The translations under genes were made by a program, and so were the position numbers. A stretch of 19,106 bases of DNA from Aliarcobacter sp. (GTDB lineage Bacteria; Campylobacterota; Campylobacteria; Campylobacterales; Arcobacteraceae), in NCBI GenBank assembly GCA_023268955.1, contig JALRJW010000097.1, positions 1-19,106 on the forward strand, given 5' to 3'. The notes under the pieces were generated by a model. That model searched no databases, was not told the DNA's origin, and saw nothing but the letters and a program-made list of their open reading frames with translations. Below are positions 1-6,650 of the stretch, piece after piece. Every line of letters starts with the position of its first letter. Position 1 is the stretch's first letter.

Positions 1-869
1 TTATTTAATATATAAATTGAAATAATTGTGCAGATTACGCCAAGAATAGTATTAAATGTGATTACTTCATTTAAAAAGATACTTGATAAAATCAAAGCTG
101 AAGCTGGTACTAAAAATATGAAAGAACTAACTTCACTAGCACCTAATTGTTTGATACCAAAAAAATAAATAGTTGTAGCAAAAACTGTTGATAAAACTGT
201 AATAATAAACATATTAACCCAAAACACATAGTCAAACTCTAAGACTTTTACAAATAAATTTTGAGTATCCACATAAAACAGTGAAATAACAAAAGTACTT
301 AATATATAAACATAAAATGAAAACACAATAGCATTTATTTTTGTAGCTTTTGAACTAAAAATTGTTAGCATAGGCCAAAGAATTGAAGCTAATAAAAAGT
401 AAATATTCTCTTTTGAAAAAATCTCTTTTAAATCAAATGCCCAAATATTAAGCATAGTTAATACACCAAAACCACCAAGAACTAGAGCAAATGAGTGTTT
501 CAAGCTTATTGTTTTTCTATTTAAAATTGCTAAAATCACAAAAGTGTTGATTGGTATTAAAGTAGTTACTAAAGCACCACCAAAACCAGCCGTTCCATGG
601 TCAACTCCAAGAAAAAAACATATAGAGTATAAAACCAATGACATTGCGGCAAATAAAATCAATGTTAATGTTTTTAAGTCAATTTTAAATGAGTATCTAA
701 AAATTATAATAATTGGAAACATCAAAATAAATGAAATACCCATCCTTAAAAAGATAAGCTCATATTCATTTACATATGATGCTAGGAATTTTACATTTAC
801 CCATGACGCACCCCAAAATATCATAGCAAGAACTATGAAAAAATAAAATAGGGGTTTTGAAATGGTCAT
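1..869 (-). CDS. EamA/DMT-family transporter, 3' end cut by window edge
   Basis: Reading the minus strand from ATG at 869 gives 289 codons without a stop up to the window edge. The protein is very hydrophobic. It begins with the typical EamA opening (FWGASWVNVKFL, then YELIFLRMGISF) and near its end has FFGIKQLGASEVSSF followed by FLNEVITFNTILGVICTIIS, the hallmark second EamA repeat. EamA proteins are about 290-300 aa inner-membrane exporters with ten membrane segments that move metabolites or drugs, so only a few residues are missing. The start codon overlaps the moeA stop (ATGA, 866-869), which means it is the gene after moeA in the same operon with coupled translation. The substrate cannot be told from sequence; nothing beyond position ties it to molybdopterin. 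Confidence 0.9.
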   Translation of the reverse strand, partial: MTISKPLFYFFIVLAMIFWGASWVNVKFLASYVNEYELIFLRMGISFILMFPIIIIFRYSFKIDLKTLTLILFAAMSLVLYSICFFLGVDHGTAGFGGALVTTLIPINTFVILAILNRKTISLKHSFALVLGGFGVLTMLNIWAFDLKEIFSKENIYFLLASILWPMLTIFSSKATKINAIVFSFYVYILSTFVISLFYVDTQNLFVKVLEFDYVFWVNMFIITVLSTVFATTIYFFGIKQLGASEVSSFIFLVPASALILSSIFLNEVITFNTILGVICTIISIYILN

Positions 870-2083
870 TTTATATCATTTAATAAAAGTATATCAACAT
901 AATCACCAGCTTTAATATCACTACTATCATCTTCTTGAATTAATAGAGCAGGTGAGTGTAAAAGATTTGTTAAAATCGCACTTGTTCCTTGTTTTTTACC
1001 TTCAAAGTTAATATTGTATTCACCATTTTCATAAAAAACATTGCAAGCTGTGAAAATAGTTTTTTTCATTTTCATTGGCCAGTTTTGATGGATTTTTGCT
1101 TTAACTATAGGAAGTTTTTGATTAGAACCTCTATATTTATAAATCATTGGAAGCATATAAAGTATTGCACAAACAGTTGAAGAGTAAGCAAATCCAGGTA
1201 ATGCAATAATAGTTTTTTCATCTTTTTTTGCTACTAGTATATGCATACCAGGTTTTATAGTAACCCCATGAAATAATACTTCACATTGTAGTTTATCTTT
1301 GATTACATCTTGCACAAAATCATAATCTCCAACTGAAACTCCACCTGTAGTTACAACAATATCTGCTTTTTTTAAAGCTTCATCAAACATATTAGTAATT
1401 GAGTCAATATCATCTTTAACACAACCTAACTGTATAACCTCAGCACCGTTTGTTTTAGCTAACGCTTCAACTGTTAGATGATTTGAACTTCTTATTTGAG
1501 CGTCATTTGTTTGAGTCTCACCTAAATCTAATATTTCACTACCTGTACTTGCTATTGCAACTGTAGGATTTACATAAACATCACATTGAACAATATTTAA
1601 TGAAGCCATTACTCCAACTTCAGCAAAAGAAACAATAGTTCCTTCTTTTATAAGAATTTCATCTTTTGCATAGTTTTCACCAATATTTCTTACAGCAAAT
1701 CCAAATGGAACTTCTTTAGTGATAATTATTTCATCACCATTTACTTCAACATTTTCAATTGGTATTAAAGTATCAGCACCTTTTGGCATAAGTGAACCTG
1801 TAAATGTTTTTATGCAAGTTCCATTTGAAACTTCTGATTCAACTATACTTCCTGCAGGATTTTTATCAATAATCTTTATTTTACCAATTTTCAAATCTTC
1901 ATGTTTTATGGCATATCCATCCATTCCTGATGTTGGAAATTCAGGACTATTATGATCAGCAACTATATCTTTTGCTAAAACATAACCTAAGGCTTGGCTA
2001 ATAAACTTTTTTTGTGTTGTTTGTTTTAATTCAATATTTTGTATTATTTCTTGTGATTGTTTAAAACTTATAAAATCTCTCAT
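866..2083 (-). CDS. moeA: Molybdopterin molybdenumtransferase MoeA
   Basis: This 405-aa protein has the usual MoeA length. MoeA inserts molybdate into adenylylated molybdopterin in the cytoplasm, the last step of basic molybdenum cofactor synthesis. Visible motifs are SGMDGYA (residues 52-58), FTGSLMPKGADTLIPIE (94-110), the MoCF-fold segment ASTGSEI (178-184) and TTGGVSVGDYDFV (245-257). Where many MoeA proteins have LPGNPVS it has LPGFAYSS (295-302), a form I associate with Campylobacterota. The start is supported by GGAGAAG just before ATG. It lies 37 nt after the HTH-like gene and overlaps the EamA gene by 4 nt, so it is the third gene of a minus-strand operon. Epsilonproteobacteria use molybdoenzymes such as Nap nitrate reductase and formate dehydrogenase, which need this cofactor. 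Confidence 0.96.
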   Translation of the reverse strand: MRDFISFKQSQEIIQNIELKQTTQKKFISQALGYVLAKDIVADHNSPEFPTSGMDGYAIKHEDLKIGKIKIIDKNPAGSIVESEVSNGTCIKTFTGSLMPKGADTLIPIENVEVNGDEIIITKEVPFGFAVRNIGENYAKDEILIKEGTIVSFAEVGVMASLNIVQCDVYVNPTVAIASTGSEILDLGETQTNDAQIRSSNHLTVEALAKTNGAEVIQLGCVKDDIDSITNMFDEALKKADIVVTTGGVSVGDYDFVQDVIKDKLQCEVLFHGVTIKPGMHILVAKKDEKTIIALPGFAYSSTVCAILYMLPMIYKYRGSNQKLPIVKAKIHQNWPMKMKKTIFTACNVFYENGEYNINFEGKKQGTSAILTNLLHSPALLIQEDDSSDIKAGDYVDILLLNDIK

Positions 2084-2120
2084 ATCTTCTCCAATCAGTA
2101 TTTATTTTGTATTCATAGTA

Positions 2121-2435
2121 TTATGAGTTTCTTAAAATGAAATCTTTGTATTTATTTGCAGTGTTGTAACTAACTTCTGCTTCTTTTGCAACAGAATAAA
2201 CAGTAATTCTTTTATTGTACATTCTCATTAAATTAATAGCTGTTTCTATTTTCATTTTAGCTTGTTCTTGCCTAACTTTTGTAGCTTTTACAGTTGCTTT
2301 ACTTTTTTTATGAGTTAAACTCTTTTTATATTTTTCTTCTTCGTGGTGAAGTCTTTTATAAAGTTCTGCTTTACCATGCTCTTTGCAAAGTTCTTGAAGA
2401 ATTCTTAGTTCATTGATTGATACAGTGATTCTAAT
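2121..2435 (-). CDS. Small HTH-like protein with apparent AUU start
   Basis: On the minus strand an open frame runs from just after the TAA of the 66-aa gene (2439-2441) to a TAA at 2121-2123. It has no ATG, GTG or TTG until more than 60 codons in, although the whole frame looks coding: lysine/glutamate-rich, helix-forming, natural codon use. The most likely start is ATT at 2433-2435, read MRITVSINELRIL, 104 aa, with AAGGA lying six bases upstream inside the end of the previous gene. The C-terminal segment RITVYSVAKEAEVSYNTANKYK reads as a helix-turn-helix, so DNA binding is plausible; the middle is a basic coiled-coil-like stretch. I do not recognise the family. It sits between the 66-aa gene and moeA in one operon. 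A point change or base error at an original ATG is the main alternative to true AUU initiation. Confidence 0.68.
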   Translation of the reverse strand: MRITVSINELRILQELCKEHGKAELYKRLHHEEEKYKKSLTHKKSKATVKATKVRQEQAKMKIETAINLMRMYNKRITVYSVAKEAEVSYNTANKYKDFILRNS

Positions 2436-2438
2436 AAC

Positions 2439-2639
2439 TTATCCTTGAGATACTAATTTACTTTTTGCAACTAATATTTGCTCTAAAAGCATGTTTCCAA
2501 AACCTTCTGGCATATTTGGGTTTTGGGCCTGAACATTATCAATAATGTTTTTAACTTGATCCATTGTCATATTTACAGCCAATGGCAAAATTGTATTGGT
2601 GATTTGATCTCTAAACTGTTGCTGTTCTTCAATAGTCAT
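2439..2639 (-). CDS. Small acidic protein of unknown function, 66 aa
   Basis: The open frame extends further upstream to 2828, but the supported start is ATG at 2637-2639 (MTIEEQQQFRDQ), which has a good AAGGAAAG ribosome site nine bases upstream and lies behind a TATAAT element at 2671-2676. The longer version would run across the divergent ttcA-like start and both promoters. The product is 66 aa, rich in Q, N and M, predicted helical, with no signal peptide or membrane segment (NMTMDQVKNIIDN, then PEGFGNMLLEQILVAKSKLVSQ). I do not recognise the family. It is the first gene of the minus-strand run leading into the HTH-like gene and moeA, and its last codons carry the likely ribosome site for the next gene. 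Confidence 0.7.
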   Translation of the reverse strand: MTIEEQQQFRDQITNTILPLAVNMTMDQVKNIIDNVQAQNPNMPEGFGNMLLEQILVAKSKLVSQG

Positions 2640-2670
2640 AGGGTTATTCTTTCCTTGAAATAAGTGTGAT

Positions 2671-2676
2671 ATTATA
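2671..2676 (-). promoter_or_regulatory. -10 element for the 66-aa/HTH/moeA/eamA operon
   Basis: On the minus strand TATAAT occurs within AATATAATATC, about 32 bases upstream of the ATG at 2639, followed by an AAGGAAAG ribosome site. No -35 box is evident, as expected for epsilonproteobacterial sigma-70 promoters. It is back to back with the ttcA-like promoter some 50 bp away. Confidence 0.55.
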
Positions 2677-2725
2677 TTGAAAATAAATAAAACTAGAGTA
2701 AAAATATATGAAAGAATAGTTTTGA

Positions 2726-2731
2726 TATAAT
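2726..2731 (+). promoter_or_regulatory. -10 element for ttcA-like/DUF523 operon
   Basis: TATAAT within TTTGATATAATTCGCG lies 30 bases before the TTG start at 2761. AAGGTAG at 2750-2756 would serve as the ribosome site. The upstream sequence is T/A-rich without a clear -35 box. Confidence 0.55.
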
Positions 2732-2760
2732 TCGCGAAATAATATAGCAAGGTAGACATT

Positions 2761-3540
2761 TTGATTGAGTTAAGTAAGAAAATTTCAAAAATAGTTGGTA
2801 AAACTAATGCTGAATACTCTTTAATCAAAGAAGGAGATAAAGTTTTAGTTGGTTTTTCAGGTGGTAAAGACTCATTAACACTATTGCATTCATTAAATCA
2901 TCTAAAAAGAGTTGCTCCATATAACTTTGAATTCAAAGCAGTTACAGTTACTTATGGTATGGGTGAGCAAGTAGAATTTTTATCAAATCATTGTAAAGAG
3001 CATGGGATTGAACATGAAATTGTTGATACTCAAATCTTTGATTTAGCTGGTGAGAAAATTAGAAAAAATTCATCTTTTTGTTCATTTTTTTCTAGAATGA
3101 GAAGAGGGTATTTATATTCAACAGCATTAGAGCAAGGATTTAACAAAGTTGCTTTAGGACACCATTTAGACGATGCAATGGAATCGTTTTTTATGAATTT
3201 GTTTTACAACGGAACAATGAGAACTATGCCTCCTATTTACAAAGCTGAAAATGGGATTGAAGTAATTAGACCATTAATTTTTTGTAGAGAAAGACAATTA
3301 AGAGCTTTTGCTGATGCAAATGAAATTAGAGTAATTGGAGATGAAGCTTGTCCAGGGCTTAGATTTGATGTTAAAATGCCTCACGCTAGACAAACTACAA
3401 AAGAACTACTTGCAAAACTTGAAGAAGAAAATCCTCAAATATTTATTTCTATGAAAGCAGCATTTGGAAATATTCAACTTCCTACATTTTTCAAAGAAGA
3501 AAATTTAGACAGAATTAGAGAAGAAGAGACACAAGCTTAA
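2761..3540 (+). CDS. ttcA: TtcA-family PP-loop ATPase (tRNA 2-thiocytidine synthesis-like)
   Basis: The 259-aa protein has the N-type PP-loop FSGGKDS (32-38) for adenylating its target, LGHHLDD (132-138), and the TtcA signature around SRMRRGYLY (111-119) and NGTMRTMPP (150-158). Classical TtcA thiolates cytidine 32 of some tRNAs using a [4Fe-4S] cluster held by a CxxC motif and a distal cysteine. Here the CxxC position reads CSFF (107-110), so the second cysteine is phenylalanine; a distal cysteine is present in DEACPGLRF (C197). I recall this form from epsilonproteobacteria, so it may be a subfamily with different chemistry. Translation appears to start at TTG (2761), with AAGGTAG four bases upstream. 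It overlaps the DUF523 gene by one base, so the two are coupled. Confidence 0.88.
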   Translation: MIELSKKISKIVGKTNAEYSLIKEGDKVLVGFSGGKDSLTLLHSLNHLKRVAPYNFEFKAVTVTYGMGEQVEFLSNHCKEHGIEHEIVDTQIFDLAGEKIRKNSSFCSFFSRMRRGYLYSTALEQGFNKVALGHHLDDAMESFFMNLFYNGTMRTMPPIYKAENGIEVIRPLIFCRERQLRAFADANEIRVIGDEACPGLRFDVKMPHARQTTKELLAKLEEENPQIFISMKAAFGNIQLPTFFKEENLDRIREEETQA

Positions 3541-4034
3541 TGAAAATATTAGTTTCTTCTTGTTTATTAGGTGAAGATGTTAGATTTGATGGGGCAAACT
3601 CATCAATAGCATATAACCCAAAATTAAGATTTGCCGATAAAGAGATATTTATGGACTTAATGTGTGAAAATGAGATTTATTCATTTTGTCCAGAAGTTGA
3701 AGGTGGGCTTTCTATTCCTAGAATTCCTGCTCAAATAACATCTTTTGAAAAACCATTTAAAGTTATAAATGAAAATGGTGAAGATGTAACTATAAACTTT
3801 TTGATGGGTGCTAAAAAAACACTTGATTTATGTTTAAATGAAGGAATTAAAGTAGCTTTAATGAAAGCAAAATCACCATCTTGCGGTAATTTGCAAACAT
3901 ACGACGGTACATTTTCTCAAACATTGGTTGATAAACCAGGAATGACAGCTAAACTTTTAATGGAAAATGGAATTGAAGTATTCAATGAAACTCAATTAAA
4001 AGAGTTAAAGAGTTTCATTAAAAAAAATAAATAA
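3540..4034 (+). CDS. DUF523 family protein
   Basis: This 164-aa protein opens with KILVSSCLLGEDVRFDG, the defining start of DUF523, and keeps the later conserved segments FCPEVEGGLSIPR and KAKSPSCGN. The conserved cysteines (positions 8, 50 and the SPSCG cysteine) and acidic residues suggest a metal- or thiol-dependent cytoplasmic enzyme, but as far as I know the biochemical function is not established. Its ATG overlaps the TAA of the ttcA-like gene by one base, indicating joint translation. A link to tRNA thiolation or sulfur chemistry is an inference from this pairing only. Confidence 0.88.
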   Translation: MKILVSSCLLGEDVRFDGANSSIAYNPKLRFADKEIFMDLMCENEIYSFCPEVEGGLSIPRIPAQITSFEKPFKVINENGEDVTINFLMGAKKTLDLCLNEGIKVALMKAKSPSCGNLQTYDGTFSQTLVDKPGMTAKLLMENGIEVFNETQLKELKSFIKKNK

Positions 4035-4131
4035 TAAAAATATCTAAAAAAGTATATCTTTTGATTTTTTTCAGTAATCCCTTGTATAAAATTATATTCA
4101 AATAATCAACATAACTTCAATTATTTTTAGT

Positions 4132-4137
4132 TATAAT
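4132..4137 (+). promoter_or_regulatory. -10 element upstream of pssA-like/ppx
   Basis: TATAAT in TTAGTTATAATCTT lies 33 bases before the ATG at 4170, after a T-rich stretch. The ribosome site AAGGAAC follows at about 4160. Genes 4170-5657 are probably transcribed from here. Confidence 0.55.
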
Positions 4138-4169
4138 CTTACACTTTACGCAAATACTAAGGAACACGA

Positions 4170-4739
4170 ATGGGATTAATTTTTTCATTTCTTTTTAATC
4201 GAAACAGTCACTTTAATTTAGCAAATATTGCTACTTTTTTTAATATAGCAGCAGGTATTTTTGCTATTTATTTTTTAACACACCAAAACTTTTTTGCTGC
4301 GGCACTTTTTGCTTGGCTTGCAGGTGGTTTTGATATTATAGATGGAAAAATTGCAAGAAAATATAATTTATCAACTCAGTTTGGTATTCAACTTGACTCA
4401 TACGCTGACTTCTTGTCATTTGTAATTGTTCCATCTATGTATATTTATTTCGCTGTTATTGATACAAAAGAAGAGTTTTTAAATATGTATTTTGTATCTT
4501 TTGTATTTATTTACTATGTAATTTCAGGACTTAGAAGATTAATTCAATTTAACATCAACTCAAATGAGGGTGAAGTTGAAAAATTCTTTACAGGGGTTCC
4601 TACTCCACTTGGAGCTATACTTTTATTTGCCGTTTACTTAATATATTTAACTGGTTTTGTAAATGAATACTTTGTACTTATCTTAATGGTAGTTATTGGT
4701 TTTACATTAAATTCAAAAATTAAAATAAAACACTTATAA
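4170..4739 (+). CDS. pssA: CDP-alcohol phosphatidyltransferase, phosphatidylserine synthase-like
   Basis: The 189-aa membrane protein carries a complete CDP-alcohol phosphotransferase motif: D55, D58, G59, A62, R63, G72, D76 and D80 in the exact family spacing. The later segment LRRLIQFNI...FFTGVPTPLGA matches the PssA pattern (ARFN ... FxGLPxPxA) better than PgsA, so the likely reaction is CDP-diacylglycerol plus serine to phosphatidylserine in the inner membrane. Several hydrophobic segments fill the rest of the chain. It is shorter than many PssA proteins (about 240 aa), lacking an extended C-terminus. AAGGAAC precedes the ATG. Its stop directly abuts the ppx start with no gap, so the two share an mRNA. 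Confidence 0.8.
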   Translation: MGLIFSFLFNRNSHFNLANIATFFNIAAGIFAIYFLTHQNFFAAALFAWLAGGFDIIDGKIARKYNLSTQFGIQLDSYADFLSFVIVPSMYIYFAVIDTKEEFLNMYFVSFVFIYYVISGLRRLIQFNINSNEGEVEKFFTGVPTPLGAILLFAVYLIYLTGFVNEYFVLILMVVIGFTLNSKIKIKHL

Positions 4740-5657
4740 ATGAAAGAAATCGTTTCAATAGATTTAGGCTCTAATTCTTTTAGAGTTCTAAAATATGATT
4801 ATGAAAATCACCAAATTATCTCAGAATACAATAAAGTTGTAGGAACTGCTGATGGTTTAGTTGATACAGGAATTATATCAGAAGCTGCAATTAATAGGAT
4901 TATTAGTGCTATTAATGAGTCTATTAAAATAGTTAAATTTGACCCTAGTAAGGCTGTTTGCATTACAACTGCAGCTATGAGAAAAGCTAAAAATTCTAAA
5001 GATGTTTTGAGTATTTTAAATGAAAAATGTCAAACAAGATTTAAAATAATTGATGGAAATGAAGAAGCTAGACTAACACTTTTAGCTATAAAATATGCAC
5101 TAATTAGAGAAAAAATTGATTCTAAGAATTTTATTTTACTCGATATTGGTGGTGGTTCTACTGAACTTATTATTAATACAGATCAAAAGCATATTTCAAA
5201 AAGTTTTGACTTTGGAATAGTAACAATGACCCAAGATGTTTTAAAAAGTAAAAATCTTGATGCTAAATTAGAGTTCAGAAAAAATGAAATCTCAAAGTTT
5301 TTAAACGACAATAAAATTAATCCAGATAAATATACATTTATAGCAACAGCAGGAACACCAACAACGGTTGCTGCAATTAAATTAGGTTTTGATATTTATA
5401 CTTACGATAGAAATAAAATAAATGGTTCTAAAGTTTATTTTGATGATTTAGATTATTGTATTGATATTATGAAAAATTCTACAAAAGATGAATTAATAGA
5501 ATTAGTTGGAAAAGGTAGAGTTGAATATATAGAGACAGGAATCATGATTTATAAAACAATATTTGAAGTTTTAAACAAAAAAGAATCTATAGTTTTTGAT
5601 GATGGACTAAGAGAAGGTATTGCTATAAATGAAGGATTAAAAGTTAAAAAGTTATAA
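4740..5657 (+). CDS. ppx: Ppx/GppA family phosphatase (exopolyphosphatase)
   Basis: The 305-aa protein has the sugar-kinase/actin-type fold motifs of the Ppx/GppA family: phosphate 1 loop DLGSNSFR (8-15), DGNEEARLT (105-113, a match to the family GxEEAR element) and phosphate 2 loop DIGGGSTEL (135-143), followed by TAGTPTT. Family members remove terminal phosphate from polyphosphate or from pppGpp. At about 300 aa it lacks the C-terminal HD domain of the long E. coli enzymes and matches the short epsilonproteobacterial form. Start and stop are tight: ATG follows the pssA-like stop directly. Which of the two substrates is used cannot be told from sequence. It converges on the flagellin-like gene, 7 bp away. 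Confidence 0.9.
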   Translation: MKEIVSIDLGSNSFRVLKYDYENHQIISEYNKVVGTADGLVDTGIISEAAINRIISAINESIKIVKFDPSKAVCITTAAMRKAKNSKDVLSILNEKCQTRFKIIDGNEEARLTLLAIKYALIREKIDSKNFILLDIGGGSTELIINTDQKHISKSFDFGIVTMTQDVLKSKNLDAKLEFRKNEISKFLNDNKINPDKYTFIATAGTPTTVAAIKLGFDIYTYDRNKINGSKVYFDDLDYCIDIMKNSTKDELIELVGKGRVEYIETGIMIYKTIFEVLNKKESIVFDDGLREGIAINEGLKVKKL

Positions 5658-5671
5658 AAACTTCTTAACTT
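5641..5671. terminator. Hairpin at the ppx / flagellin-like convergent junction
   Basis: AAGTTAAAAAGTT (5641-5653) pairs with AACTTCTTAACTT (5659-5671) with one A-C mismatch and a 5-base loop. The stem overlaps the last codons of both converging genes, whose stops are at 5655-5657 and 5665-5667. It has A/T-rich flanks but no long T tract and is weakly stable, so it may end transcription from both sides only inefficiently. Confidence 0.4.
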
Positions 5672-6495
5672 CCTATAAGTTTTACACTTTGTTCTTGTAA
5701 TATATTTGCTTGTGTAGCAGCCAAGAAACCTTGAACTGCAATAATATTATTTTTTGAAAAATTACTTGATTCTTTACCAAAATTAATTTGTTGACTTAAA
5801 GTATTTTGATTATACATTGAAACTTGTTCTTGAATTGATTGTCTAGCACTAGTTTCTAATCTATCTCCAAATGAAGTAAATTGATCTATAGTATTTTTTA
5901 TTTGATTAATTGAACTTTCAACTTTTTGAGTTAATTGATCAACAGCTTGTGGTTGATTTAAATCTGAAGTATTGTAAGTATTGAAAATATCAGTAGAAAT
6001 CATAACAGTATTTGGTTTATTAATATCAAAGTTAGCGTATTTTGTAGATATGTTTATTTCATTTTTAGAAGTATCATACATATCATTTGTTAATAAATTT
6101 TGTGATTTATACTGAGCTTCATATGCTATTTTATTGAATTCTTGTAAATCATTATTCATACTATTTTTCATTTCATTTGAATCTTTGATTTTTCCATCTT
6201 CAGTTTTTGCATTTTGAATATTTTGCTGAATTTTTTCTAATATAGTTTTTTGATCTTCAAGACCATTTTGAGCTATTTTAATTTGTGCAATACCTTCATT
6301 TAGATTTTGAACATTTAATGATAACTCATCTCTTTTAACATTATAGTCTTTAATATTTAAACTAAGACTCTCTTTTACAGAGGAGTCAGCTACTTTTGAT
6401 GCAGCGTTATTTTTATTTAGTTGTAAAGAAGAAGCGTTATTATCAATATTTTGAATGTTAGGATTTATATTGGCATTTATATTACTTATATCCAT
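5665..6495 (-). CDS. Flagellin-like protein with terminal coiled-coil regions
   Basis: A 276-aa protein rich in N, Q, S and I, with almost no cysteine, tryptophan or proline. The N-terminal part has DELSLNVQNLNEGIAQIKIAQNGL, resembling the flagellin D1 helix; the C-terminal end FLAATQANILQEQSVKLIG resembles the flagellin D0 helix (AQANxxxxxVLxLL). The middle is a variable, asparagine-rich domain. This layout suggests an axial or flagellin-related export substrate, but it lacks a classical flagellin N-terminus (MxINxN...), and its first 40 residues look disordered. No other flagellar gene is in the window. AAAGGAAA precedes the ATG and a TATAAT element lies at 6528-6533. A minor flagellin, hook-associated or secreted protein are all possible. 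Confidence 0.62.
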   Translation of the reverse strand: MDISNINANINPNIQNIDNNASSLQLNKNNAASKVADSSVKESLSLNIKDYNVKRDELSLNVQNLNEGIAQIKIAQNGLEDQKTILEKIQQNIQNAKTEDGKIKDSNEMKNSMNNDLQEFNKIAYEAQYKSQNLLTNDMYDTSKNEINISTKYANFDINKPNTVMISTDIFNTYNTSDLNQPQAVDQLTQKVESSINQIKNTIDQFTSFGDRLETSARQSIQEQVSMYNQNTLSQQINFGKESSNFSKNNIIAVQGFLAATQANILQEQSVKLIGS

Positions 6496-6527
6496 AATTA
6501 TTTCCTTTAACTTTACATATTTTACTA

Positions 6528-6533
6528 ATTATA
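6528..6533 (-). promoter_or_regulatory. -10 element for the flagellin-like gene
   Basis: On the minus strand GAAATATAATTAG contains TATAAT 33 bases before the ATG. No sigma-54 (TGGCAC-N5-TTGC) or clear sigma-28 (-10 GCCGATAA) signature is visible, so expression from the housekeeping sigma factor is more likely. Confidence 0.45.
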
Positions 6534-6610
6534 TTTCAAGTAAACTAAAAGTAGTCTTTATTCAAAATTATAATAATTATTTATTAACCAGAAATTAATA
6601 ATAAATTGAA

Positions 6611-6616
6611 TATAAT
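6611..6616 (+). promoter_or_regulatory. -10 element for ilvBN
   Basis: TATAAT within TTGAATATAATCACG lies 35 bases before the ilvB ATG; GGAG at 6640-6643 is the ribosome site. The leader is too short for a leader-peptide attenuator, and none is seen. Confidence 0.6.
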
Positions 6617-6650
6617 CACGACTATTTAATAAAATTTACGGAGAATTATA

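Noticed and set aside
544..846. Plus-strand 100-codon frame at the left end
   Set aside because: It is a shadow on the opposite strand of the EamA transporter gene, with no ribosome site and no protein-like pattern.
2640..2828. Upstream extension of the 66-aa protein with a hydrophobic N-terminus
   Set aside because: It would cover both divergent promoters and the ttcA-like start; the internal ATG at 2639 has its own ribosome site and promoter.
4037..4068. Possible terminator after the DUF523 gene (AAAAG-TATAT-CTTTT with T-rich tail)
   Set aside because: The stem is only 5 A/T-rich base pairs and could arise by chance in this composition.
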